From the IMG/VR virus record IMGVR_UViG_3300020214_000072, positions 1 through 31,828 of that record: 31,828 nt of DNA, one strand, 5' to 3'. Made by a program: the position numbers and the translations under genes. The notes beneath the pieces were generated by a model, which saw only the letters and a program-made list of their open reading frames with translations, was not told where the DNA came from and did no database searches. Below, one piece after another: positions 1 through 7,354 of the stretch. Positions within the stretch are counted from its first letter, which is position 1. Every line of letters begins with the position of its first letter. This DNA comes from a virus.

Positions 1-357
1 AATGGAATATCTAATCCGTTTAGTTTAGCAAAGGATGACCTAATTAAAGTTCCTCTTAAGCCAGATTCATATTATTTTAACGGAGCAGACATAATTGACA
101 AAGGAACAGTTAAGGCTAGTCCAAATCTAATACCATTAAACACAAAGGATGCAAACCGTCTTTCTTATCTAAAGAAGCTAGGCACCTCTTTAATACAACC
201 CAATTTAAATTTACCCAATGACAAAAATATAAAGGTTGAAAATGGCAAAGTTATATTTGGAGCAGATGTTACAAAGGTTAATAAACAAGACTGCCCGACG
301 CCAATTTCACGCTCTAATGTATTAAAAAATTTAATTGAATCTAAAATTTTTAAATAA
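1..357 (+). CDS. Baseplate wedge protein, gp53-like (C-terminal part, 5' end outside window)
   Basis: An open frame runs from base 1 to a TAA at 355-357 that overlaps the next ATG by one base. The visible 118 residues begin with NGISNPFSLAKDDLIKVP, which resembles the end of a LysM-like module (NGI.NPF.L..GD.LKIP) as found at the C-terminus of gp53-type baseplate wedge proteins in some T4-like phages. Further on come RLSYLKKLG and VENGKVIFGADV, a pattern I associate with the same proteins. The position directly before hub and spike genes supports a baseplate role. The N-terminal part is missing, so the full length and any wedge domain cannot be judged. The alternative is another LysM-bearing tail protein. 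Confidence 0.45.
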   Translation, partial: NGISNPFSLAKDDLIKVPLKPDSYYFNGADIIDKGTVKASPNLIPLNTKDANRLSYLKKLGTSLIQPNLNLPNDKNIKVENGKVIFGADVTKVNKQDCPTPISRSNVLKNLIESKIFK

Positions 358-1889
358 TGGCTGACCCAAATTCAATATTAGCAATTACTCAACCCAAGCT
401 TGAAATTAGAAAAATTTCGCAGCTAGACGTGGATGCGCTTAATTCCCCTTTTCAAAATCAAACCCGACCAAGCGCCGGAAATTTAAAAACTAGGACTGGA
501 TTAATAAATCCATACCTTGAAATGGATAATTATATTATTCCGGGTGACCGCCTTATATCGTTAAATATTTTTCAAAATGGATTTCTTCCAGAAATACAGG
601 TAACATTTTTAGATACAACTGGTGCATTTTCTGGAATGTATTTTCCTAGAACTAACCCTATTTTAAAGGTATACATAAAATCCCTTAGCCCAGCACTTAA
701 ACCGGTTAGAAATGATTATCTAATCACAAATATTTCTAATTCGGAATATACTAATTTGTATAGCGGAACTGCTAACATTGAAACGGTATACACCTTAACC
801 GGAAAGCTCTATATTCCTGGAATTTATGGAAATAATGTCCAAAGCATTCCAAAAAAGAAATCTTGGGAAGCATTAAAAAGCTTAGCAGATCTATTAAAAT
901 TAGGATTTGCAACCAATGAAACATCGACTGATGATAAAATGACTTGGTTAAATCCTAATAATACGGTTGAAAATTTCATAAAAGATATTTGCAGTAGGGC
1001 CTATAAAAATGAAAAAAGCTTTTTTGATTGTTTTATAGATACTAATTATATTTTAAATTTTATTAATTATGAAAAATCTTTGAGTAAAGACACTAACGTC
1101 ATTCAAGTCCCAATAGATGCAACCGGGTCTCAATACAGTGAAGCATTTAGTACTGATACAGTTGTCTCAAAGGACGACAAGGAAAAGGAAACTGGCCTTA
1201 TCGATGTTTTATTGTCATCTTCGTCAAAAAAAATTAAAACTGGCTTTAATATTGTCCACTATGCAATGCACTCAGACCATGGAGAAATTTTAGCCAATCA
1301 AAGTTTTAGAAAAAGTATTACTTGGCACGATAGATCTTATTGGTTAAATAATAAAGAATTAATTAATCATTTTATTGAGCCGTTAAGCGAAAAAACCATT
1401 AATTTTAAAGAAACTGTATATCAAAAGCCCAAACCTAAAAATTTTGCAGAGGCAACTGAGTCTAGTATAAGATGGATGGGATTAGACTATAATAATTCTC
1501 ATACAAATTATAAATTTTCTAGACTGTTAAACAGCCATAATCTAGATGAGCTTTGTAAAAATTATTTAATTATTAAACTGCCGGGCTTGAGTCAAACTCT
1601 TTATAGAGGTGGAAAGGTTGATGTTTTAATAAATCGATTTATTGGTCCAGAAAAGTCGGCGATTTTGCCTGATGAAAAAAACCCAGCTTCTTCAAAGGCC
1701 GCGTTAGGACAGGATGAACAAACTGACATTTATTTAACAGGCCCCTACGTGGTAAAAGATATTATATATGGATTCAACGGAGCCCCCGAAATAACCGATT
1801 TAAAATATTATACAGAATTGGTTTTAGTAAGGCGAGAGTGGATTGAAGTTAGCGAAAATAATAAGCTTGAATCAGAAAAAACTAATTAA
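357..1889 (+). CDS. Baseplate hub protein, gp27-like (putative)
   Basis: This 510-residue protein starts at an ATG that overlaps the preceding stop (TAATG). No signal peptide or membrane segment is seen. A beta-rich N-terminal region (around residues 55-110, IIPGDRLISLNIFQNG onward) is followed near residues 195-240 by WLNPNNTVENFI and an aromatic stretch ending in YILNFINYEK. This arrangement resembles the hub proteins that form the trimeric base of the tail spike in T4-like phages (gp27) and related VgrG/GpD-type hubs. Its place three genes before no other candidate and two before a gp5-like spike gene supports the hub call, since gp27 binds gp5. Identification rests on fold-like pattern and context rather than a diagnostic motif, so another baseplate component is possible. 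Confidence 0.45.
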   Translation: MADPNSILAITQPKLEIRKISQLDVDALNSPFQNQTRPSAGNLKTRTGLINPYLEMDNYIIPGDRLISLNIFQNGFLPEIQVTFLDTTGAFSGMYFPRTNPILKVYIKSLSPALKPVRNDYLITNISNSEYTNLYSGTANIETVYTLTGKLYIPGIYGNNVQSIPKKKSWEALKSLADLLKLGFATNETSTDDKMTWLNPNNTVENFIKDICSRAYKNEKSFFDCFIDTNYILNFINYEKSLSKDTNVIQVPIDATGSQYSEAFSTDTVVSKDDKEKETGLIDVLLSSSSKKIKTGFNIVHYAMHSDHGEILANQSFRKSITWHDRSYWLNNKELINHFIEPLSEKTINFKETVYQKPKPKNFAEATESSIRWMGLDYNNSHTNYKFSRLLNSHNLDELCKNYLIIKLPGLSQTLYRGGKVDVLINRFIGPEKSAILPDEKNPASSKAALGQDEQTDIYLTGPYVVKDIIYGFNGAPEITDLKYYTELVLVRREWIEVSENNKLESEKTN

Positions 1890-1893
1890 TCAA

Positions 1894-3549
1894 ATGGGCC
1901 GTAGACAAAATAGAAAAAAAGAATCAAACGATCAAGCTGGGAGATCCTCATCCTCAGCAAGCGACAAAAAGTCAGCTAGCATTTCTTCGATATTTGACAA
2001 AAATCTTAAGTCTTTACCTAATATCATAAGTACATTCAGAAAGGCTCGATTAGAAACCGGTTATGATGAACCTGCTTATTTTGGATTTGCCATTGATATA
2101 CACAGTCAAACAACAGAGGCGACTAACATGTTTAATCCATGGACAGGACTTAGAGCAAACCCACTTTTTTATTTACCAGAGTGGGTAAACTTAAAGGGAG
2201 ACGGCTCTGGTATAACTGATGTTAATGATGGAGAAAATTTTAGTAAGCTGCTAGAAAACGCGTATGAAGCCTGTGCAATTCAATACTTAAATAGTTTTTC
2301 GCTGCCTCTTGATAAAACCTATGATGAGCTTGCAGCAAATAATCTAATTCTAAGTAGCGCAGCAAATTCTTTATCTGGACCGCTTAGACCTGGTGGAGAT
2401 TTAAATAGAGGTTTCTATTTAATGGAATTTATTAAAGTATTAAATTCTATTCAAGAAAAGAGCCCATGGACTTTTAAGGAATTAGATGGAATTCCAAATT
2501 TATGGAAGGCAACCCAACCCAACTATGATTATAAGCCCGTCGAACTTACTCTAACTGCACAAGAAACAGTAGATTTACGTATAACCAGATTGGCTGAAAC
2601 TTATAGAATGGCAAGTTTTGATTCATTTAATGGTAGAAAAATACTTCCGCCTAATCTTGAAAGATTTTCAATGGATGTATATTTTATAGATTTAAGATTT
2701 CTAAAACACGCCAATGCCGAAAGTATTCTCTCCGGTGGAAATGGACCAGACTATTCTTCCGATTTTTCCGGCCAAATAAATTTTGGCGGAGTTGCTTTTA
2801 GATGTTATGGTTGCAAATTTGATTTTTCAAATTTATTAGAAAATGCATCCCAAGCAAAGTCTTCGATTGGAGAAAATAGCGGATTTGATACTAAAGTTAA
2901 AATTGTAGTAGATCGAGTTTTGCCAGCAACTTACTTTGGAGATAAGGCATTCGGTATAGCTGGATTTGAAAATAGTGAAGATTCCGGCGAAACTAAGTTA
3001 AGAAATACAGTAGGCGGAGCACTTAACTTGGGACCATTTACTGGAGGAGTCAATCGAGTTATAGAATCTAGCCGCCGAGCATTAACTAATATATTGGGAG
3101 CCCCGCAAAGAGCCCTAAATGACGCCCTACTTAAAACTCAAAGACGATTCGAAGGAGCAGTTTCCGACGCGCTTGGAGATAGCCCCCTTAGTAGTAGACC
3201 ATTTGAGAAAAAGGAAATCGAAACCCTCTTAAATGAAAGAAAAACCGGTGGAGGAATTAAACAAGATGTTTTTCCAGGAGTGGACAATAGAACAGCCAAT
3301 CCGATTAAGAACGATATTTTTCCAGGGGTGGACACTAGAAAAGCAAATCCAATTAAACGGGATGAATTTACTGGCGTTGATGTAAGAAAAGCGGCACCGA
3401 TTAGAAATGATGTTTTTCCTGGCGTTTCATCAAAAACTGCTGGAAAAATTAACCAAGATGTTTTTCCTGGAGATACGCCGGTGTTGACTATTATAAACCA
3501 AAGAAAAACTGGAGGTAAAATAAACAGCCAGAATCCATATAAACAATAA
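1894..3549 (+). CDS. Baseplate/tail-tube-type structural protein with C-terminal 16-residue repeats
   Basis: I place the start at ATG 1894, four bases after the previous stop. An in-frame ATG at 1843 would overlap the previous gene by 47 bases and add an unlikely leader. The product is 551 residues. After a basic, serine-rich N-terminus, the central part (about residues 40-390) contains FNPWTGLRANPLFYLPEW, GRKILPPNLERFSMDVYFID and INFGGVAFRCYGCKFDFSN. The last two resemble the tube-like fold of T4 tube-initiation and tail-tube proteins (gp48, gp54, gp19). Residues 455-534 are five 16-residue repeats, flanked by NERKTGGG and NQRKTGGK. It lies between hub and spike genes. A gp48/gp54-like role at the baseplate-tube junction is an inference; the repeats are not part of those families as I know them. 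Confidence 0.45.
   Translation: MGRRQNRKKESNDQAGRSSSSASDKKSASISSIFDKNLKSLPNIISTFRKARLETGYDEPAYFGFAIDIHSQTTEATNMFNPWTGLRANPLFYLPEWVNLKGDGSGITDVNDGENFSKLLENAYEACAIQYLNSFSLPLDKTYDELAANNLILSSAANSLSGPLRPGGDLNRGFYLMEFIKVLNSIQEKSPWTFKELDGIPNLWKATQPNYDYKPVELTLTAQETVDLRITRLAETYRMASFDSFNGRKILPPNLERFSMDVYFIDLRFLKHANAESILSGGNGPDYSSDFSGQINFGGVAFRCYGCKFDFSNLLENASQAKSSIGENSGFDTKVKIVVDRVLPATYFGDKAFGIAGFENSEDSGETKLRNTVGGALNLGPFTGGVNRVIESSRRALTNILGAPQRALNDALLKTQRRFEGAVSDALGDSPLSSRPFEKKEIETLLNERKTGGGIKQDVFPGVDNRTANPIKNDIFPGVDTRKANPIKRDEFTGVDVRKAAPIRNDVFPGVSSKTAGKINQDVFPGDTPVLTIINQRKTGGKINSQNPYKQ
3256..3495 (+). repeat. Five tandem 48-bp units (16-residue repeats) in the baseplate protein gene
   Basis: Translation gives IKQDVFPGVDNRTANP, IKNDIFPGVDTRKANP, IKRDEFTGVDVRKAAP, IRNDVFPGVSSKTAGK and a degraded fifth copy starting INQDVFPG. 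The period is exactly 16 codons. DNA copies have diverged at synonymous positions while the core D-x-F-P-G-V is kept, which points to selection on the peptide rather than recent slippage. Confidence 0.9.
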
Positions 3550-4352
3550 TGATCCTTAACCGAGACATAGATATTAAGCGCAGATCGGATACGACCGCCG
3601 ACTATATTTTAAAAAAATATCTTGGCACAGTGGTTGATGCAAATGATCCTCTTAAGCAGGGTCGTTGTAAAATCATGATACACGGAGTTTTTGATACTCT
3701 AAAAACTGAAGATTTACCTTGGGCCAACCCGGCAACAAAGTCGGCCTTTTTTGGTAAAGAGGGATCAGCAAGTATTTCTATTCCAAAAAATGGAGCCCTC
3801 GTTGTGGTTACATTTGATCAGGGTGATATCTACTCGCCAGAATACGGTCAATTGCAAGAGTTGGCGGCAGATCTACAAGAAGAGTTAAAAAAGGAAGGAG
3901 AATATCTGGGTTCGCATTTTATTCTTTGGGATGGGGATGAACAGCTTAAATTATGGTTTACGGTTGGAAAGGGCCTAACCTTTGAAAACAAAAAATCCAG
4001 AATTAATATTGCCCAGGACTCAACTATTACAATTGAGCATAAAGATACTGAGTCAATTATTGAGCTCGAGGGTCCAACTATAAAAATTATTGCAAATTCA
4101 ACAGTTGATATTACTGCGACATCAGAGGTCAGGGTCACATCAGAACAGGTCTGGCTTAGAGGAGATTTTACCCGGCTCGGCGCCAGCGGATTAACTGAAC
4201 CTGCTATCATGGGAGATGCCCTAATGGCGACAATTGAATCACTTGCATCAATGATTGACGGCAAACTGCCTTCAACCCCAGGCCTGGCGAAGGGTATTGT
4301 AAGCTTGGCCAAGCCCCTAATTTTATCAGACACCGTTACAGTAGGTAAGTAA
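3549..4352 (+). CDS. Baseplate central spike protein, gp5-like without a lysozyme domain
   Basis: The ATG overlaps the preceding stop (TAATG). The 267-residue product has an N-terminal OB-fold region (about 20-110) with [20 protein letters not shown], then [15 protein letters not shown] and [20 protein letters not shown], typical of gp5/VgrG-type spike OB domains. Residues about 130-215 are short alternating beta strands ([20 protein letters not shown] and on) as expected of a trimeric beta-helix. A C-terminal segment of about 45 residues, [19 protein letters not shown] onward, follows. T4 gp5 is much longer because a lysozyme domain sits between OB fold and helix; here the two are joined directly, so cell-wall digestion must come from another protein. 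It acts as the membrane-piercing tip below the hub. I am confident of the spike call. Confidence 0.75.
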   Translation: MILNRDIDIKRRSDTTADYILKKYLGTVVDANDPLKQGRCKIMIHGVFDTLKTEDLPWANPATKSAFFGKEGSASISIPKNGALVVVTFDQGDIYSPEYGQLQELAADLQEELKKEGEYLGSHFILWDGDEQLKLWFTVGKGLTFENKKSRINIAQDSTITIEHKDTESIIELEGPTIKIIANSTVDITATSEVRVTSEQVWLRGDFTRLGASGLTEPAIMGDALMATIESLASMIDGKLPSTPGLAKGIVSLAKPLILSDTVTVGK

Positions 4353-4371
4353 TTTTGGTATATTAATTATA

Positions 4372-5238
4372 GTGAAAGACTATTATAATATACTAGGAGT
4401 AGATCGTGGGTGCAACCAGTCCGATATTAAAAAGGCATACCGAAAACTTGCCGTTAAGTATCACCCTGATAAAAATCCAGCCGGCGATGCCAAATTTAAG
4501 GAAATCGCTGAGGCATACAGTGTATTAGGAGACGAGGAAAAACGTAAAAATTATGATCGCGGCGGGTCAACCGGCTCTGTCTTTGAAGACCTCAGGGACA
4601 TGTTTGCTGGCTTTGGTGCCGGTGACATTTTCACTCAAAATTGGGGCATTGACCTAGATATTGTAGTTAATCAAAAGATTGACCTTAAGGATTTGCTTAT
4701 CGGCAAAACAATTGAAGTTGTCTATACAAAAAGGGGCGAATCTACCCCTATTAAATTTAGTGTCGATATCAAGCCAGATTCAACTAAGCACCAACTTATT
4801 TTCGATGGCAAGCGGGCATTTTCCAGATTGACTTTTCAAAATATGGGAAATCACGGAAAGCTTGGTGGAGGTAGCACTTTTAATCGTACGTTTATCGGTA
4901 ACCTCTATGTTTTGCTTGAAATAATTTTACCGAATGGCGTTAATATCGATTCCTCTGGTACCATTATCGATAATCGAGAAATTAATCTTTCTGATCTAAT
5001 TAATATTGAAAACCTAATCTTTAAATCAGTTGCTGGTACTAATTTTAGAATAAAATCGTTAAATGCTAAATCTTTTGACGATCTTAAAATCACCATCCCC
5101 GGTAAAGGGCTGAACTCCGGTCAAGCCGGGTCTGGGGCCTATGTGTTCAAAATTCACACAAATATACCCAATTTTGATAAGTTAACCCAAGAGGAAACAG
5201 CGGAGTTGATAGGCCTAATAAATAAGACTAATAGGTGA
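4372..5238 (+). CDS. dnaJ: DnaJ-type co-chaperone (phage-encoded J-domain protein)
   Basis: The start is a GTG at 4372; no better start is available before the J-domain. Residues 1-65 are a canonical J-domain with KYHPDKN (HPD at 31-33), the loop that stimulates the DnaK ATPase. A short Gly/Phe-rich linker ([11 protein letters not shown] to AGFGAGDIF) follows. Residues about 95-285 resemble two beta-rich substrate-binding domains, including a [21 protein letters not shown] segment and [16 protein letters not shown]. There is no CxxCxGxG zinc-binding region, so it is of the DnaJ type II (CbpA-like) kind. At 288 residues it looks complete. It lies between tail and head genes on the late strand, so it may recruit host DnaK to virion protein folding. 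The client is unknown. Confidence 0.85.
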   Translation: MKDYYNILGVDRGCNQSDIKKAYRKLAVKYHPDKNPAGDAKFKEIAEAYSVLGDEEKRKNYDRGGSTGSVFEDLRDMFAGFGAGDIFTQNWGIDLDIVVNQKIDLKDLLIGKTIEVVYTKRGESTPIKFSVDIKPDSTKHQLIFDGKRAFSRLTFQNMGNHGKLGGGSTFNRTFIGNLYVLLEIILPNGVNIDSSGTIIDNREINLSDLINIENLIFKSVAGTNFRIKSLNAKSFDDLKITIPGKGLNSGQAGSGAYVFKIHTNIPNFDKLTQEETAELIGLINKTNR

Positions 5239-5277
5239 TAGATTGTCACTTATTGCAAATTATTTGTATCAATATGA

Positions 5278-5286
5278 TATAAATAA
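5278..5286 (+). promoter_or_regulatory. Late promoter core (TATAAATAA) before gp21-gp22
   Basis: TATAAATA at 5278-5285 is identical to the T4 late promoter -10 element, in the 65-base gap after dnaJ. The motif ends 17 nt before GTG 5304, close to the 18-21 nt spacing at other late genes here. A second ATAAATAA lies at 5218-5225, in the last codons of dnaJ. The segment 5239-5303 holds nothing else that I recognise. Confidence 0.6.
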
Positions 5287-5303
5287 TAAAAAAATCAGGC
5301 TAC

Positions 5304-7337
5304 GTGGTCCTTACTGGTGTAAACGAAATTACAAACACTTCAGATATGCTCTTCATTATTGAAAGAGTAAATGAAGGATTAACTTCTGCAAAAACGGATA
5401 ACGGTGACATTGTTATGGTTGGAATTTGCGCGGTTTTCGGGCAAATGAATAACAATCGTCGGCTCTACGAAAAAGCAGAATATCTTCCTCACCTAGAATA
5501 CCTTAACGAGAAAATTGAAAAGGGTCAACTATTTGGTGAGTTAGACCACCCACAAAACTTTGACGTTTCCTTGAAGAATGTTTCTCACGTTGTTGAGAAA
5601 CTATGGTACGATCAAGATGATGATACTGTAAAAATTCAAGTACGTCTTCTTAACACCCCAGCGGGCCAAATTGCAAAAACCCTAGTTGAATCTGGCTGCA
5701 CAATCTCAACTTCATCAAGAGCAGCCGGCCAGGTTGCAAATGAGGGTAAAGTAAAAATCCAAAAGATTTTCACATATGATCTAGTTGCTGAACCCGGTTT
5801 CAGCGAAGCTGTTCTTAGAAGATCAGTCAACGAAAGCTTCCAGAATAACTATTCTATGCTTTTTGAATCTTTGGAAACAATTAAATCTACATCAATTGTA
5901 AACAAATTGGTTGATATCTCTGAAAGTCTTAATCTCGCAGAATCGATCAAGGTTTATAAGATAAATAATGAAGAGATAGTACAAACTATGGAAAATAATA
6001 ACAAACACATGACTAATGAGTTTGTAACGAAAGAAGCATTCAACCAATACTCTGAACTTGTTAAAAGCAAGTTCGATGCTCTTAAAGAGAGCGTAGATAA
6101 AATGGTTGATGGCTTCGCAGTTACCGAAGACGACCAAGTGGAAGATGCTCCAGTGGTTAAAGGCCCAGATGCCGAAAAAGAAGAGGAGACAGTTTCAGCT
6201 ACCAACGAACAGTTGGTTGAATACATTAACTATCTTTCAGGCGAGCTTAGCAAAGTAATTGACTATAACGATTACCTTTCTGGCATGTTAAACAAATCTA
6301 TTAATTACTCTGAGCACGTTGCTGAGAGAGTTAATAAGGTAATTGATTACTCAGATTATCTTGCAGAAAAAGTTGAGCAGGGTATCGGGTATGCCGAATA
6401 TGTTGGAGAAAACCTAAACAATTCAATCGATTATTCAGAGCATATCGCAGAAAACGTAAACAAAAATATTAAGTACACAGAATACTTAGCAGAAAACCTT
6501 GATAAAGGAATTCAATATTCTGAGTATGTCGCTGAAAAATCAGAGCAAGGAATCAGATACACTGAATACGTTGCTGAAAACTTAAAGCACTCTATTGGTT
6601 ACGCTAACTATCTTGCTGAAAATCTAGAAAAAGGAATTAAATATTCTGAATATATTGCTGAATCATTAAATGAAGGTAAAGCGGGTGTTTCTGTTAAAGA
6701 GGATTCTGCACTTAGCCAAATTGAAAAACTAGACGAATCTGTAAATTATAAAGTAGCCGAAGGTTCTAGCGTTAGTGATATTGTAAACTCAGTTAATTCA
6801 ATTGTTAAGCATATCAGAGATAATTCAGCTAAAGCTGTACTAGAAAGCAAATATCCTTTCTTAAAGCTTCTTAATGAAGATAATAAATCAAGATTCTTTA
6901 GCCTGTCCCAAGAACAAAAAACTGCTATTATTGAAGCTCTTTCAGGTGCAGTTTATTTCAAAGAAGAGGACGTTATTCAAATTATTGAATCAGTTCTCAA
7001 CAAGCAACAAGAAAATACTCCTAACTTAATCAAATTCATGCCTGCTAAATTTAAAGATATTTACGAAAGCATGACCCCTGCTGAAAAGAGCCGTCTAGAA
7101 GCTCAAGCTTCTCTAACTGTTCTTAATACCCCTTATCAAGTTAAAAACTTCTGGGAAAGCAGAGATCTAAGAGGAGTTAACGAAAGACTTTATTTCGAAA
7201 AACAAAATAAAAATGCGCAACAAATCAACGAAAGCCAAGGTAGAGAAGGTTTCATCTCGATTGAAAAAGTTGCGGAACATCAAAGAGGTTACTCTAGCGA
7301 GTATATCTCAGCTCTAAAAAGAAGAGCACAAAACTAA
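5304..7337 (+). CDS. Fused prohead protease (gp21-like) and scaffold/core protein (gp22-like)
   Basis: The 677-residue product is given from GTG 5304; ATG 5346 (residue 15, MLFIIERVNEG) is an equally possible start. Residues 15-175 are a T4 gp21-type serine protease: the GELDHP motif places a catalytic His at 82, VSH a second His at 95, and STSSRAAGQV the nucleophile Ser at 137/138. In T4-like phages this enzyme cleaves scaffold and capsid proteins after [IL]xE. Residues about 229-677 look like a scaffold: a charged linker, eleven 14-residue coiled-coil-like repeats (305-458), then a conserved-looking C-terminal part with IKFMPAKFKDIYESM. T4 has separate gp21 and gp22 genes. An ATG at codon 229 follows an internal late-promoter motif, so free scaffold may also be made. 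gp23 follows directly. Confidence 0.75.
   Translation: MVLTGVNEITNTSDMLFIIERVNEGLTSAKTDNGDIVMVGICAVFGQMNNNRRLYEKAEYLPHLEYLNEKIEKGQLFGELDHPQNFDVSLKNVSHVVEKLWYDQDDDTVKIQVRLLNTPAGQIAKTLVESGCTISTSSRAAGQVANEGKVKIQKIFTYDLVAEPGFSEAVLRRSVNESFQNNYSMLFESLETIKSTSIVNKLVDISESLNLAESIKVYKINNEEIVQTMENNNKHMTNEFVTKEAFNQYSELVKSKFDALKESVDKMVDGFAVTEDDQVEDAPVVKGPDAEKEEETVSATNEQLVEYINYLSGELSKVIDYNDYLSGMLNKSINYSEHVAERVNKVIDYSDYLAEKVEQGIGYAEYVGENLNNSIDYSEHIAENVNKNIKYTEYLAENLDKGIQYSEYVAEKSEQGIRYTEYVAENLKHSIGYANYLAENLEKGIKYSEYIAESLNEGKAGVSVKEDSALSQIEKLDESVNYKVAEGSSVSDIVNSVNSIVKHIRDNSAKAVLESKYPFLKLLNEDNKSRFFSLSQEQKTAIIEALSGAVYFKEEDVIQIIESVLNKQQENTPNLIKFMPAKFKDIYESMTPAEKSRLEAQASLTVLNTPYQVKNFWESRDLRGVNERLYFEKQNKNAQQINESQGREGFISIEKVAEHQRGYSSEYISALKRRAQN
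5961..5968 (+). promoter_or_regulatory. Candidate internal late promoter upstream of an in-frame scaffold start
   Basis: ATAAATAA lies inside the protease-scaffold gene at the junction of the two domains. It ends 19 nt before ATG 5988, which is in frame and is codon 229 of the fusion. This matches the 20-21 nt spacing at the tail tube and sheath genes. It would give a scaffold product of 449 residues. The motif also encodes residues of the fusion, so chance cannot be excluded. Confidence 0.4.
6216..6677 (+). repeat. Eleven tandem 42-bp units (14-residue double-heptad repeats) in the scaffold domain
   Basis: Codons 305-458 are exactly eleven units of 14 residues with the consensus I-x-Y-[ST]-[ED]-[YH]-[VLI]-A-E-[NK]-[LV]-x-x-[GS]; examples are IDYSEHIAENVNKN and IKYTEYLAENLDKG. 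Fourteen residues equal two heptads, so a long coiled coil is likely. DNA copies differ at many third positions. Confidence 0.92.
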
Positions 7338-7354
7338 AAATTTCTAAAAACAAA

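Noticed and set aside
1843-1893. Upstream ATG for the baseplate protein at 1843
   Set aside because: It would overlap the hub gene by 47 bases; ATG 1894 sits four bases after the stop, as elsewhere in this cluster.
3138-3335. Open frame on the minus strand across the baseplate repeats
   Set aside because: It is a shadow of the repeat codons; there is no start context and the real gene on the other strand is clear.
3848-4333. 161-codon minus-strand frame opposite the spike gene
   Set aside because: Serine-rich low-quality composition typical of antisense to a real gene; the plus-strand frame has the OB-fold motifs.
6216-6677. CRISPR-like or satellite array
   Set aside because: Units are in frame, have no spacers and are conserved as protein, so this is a coding repeat.
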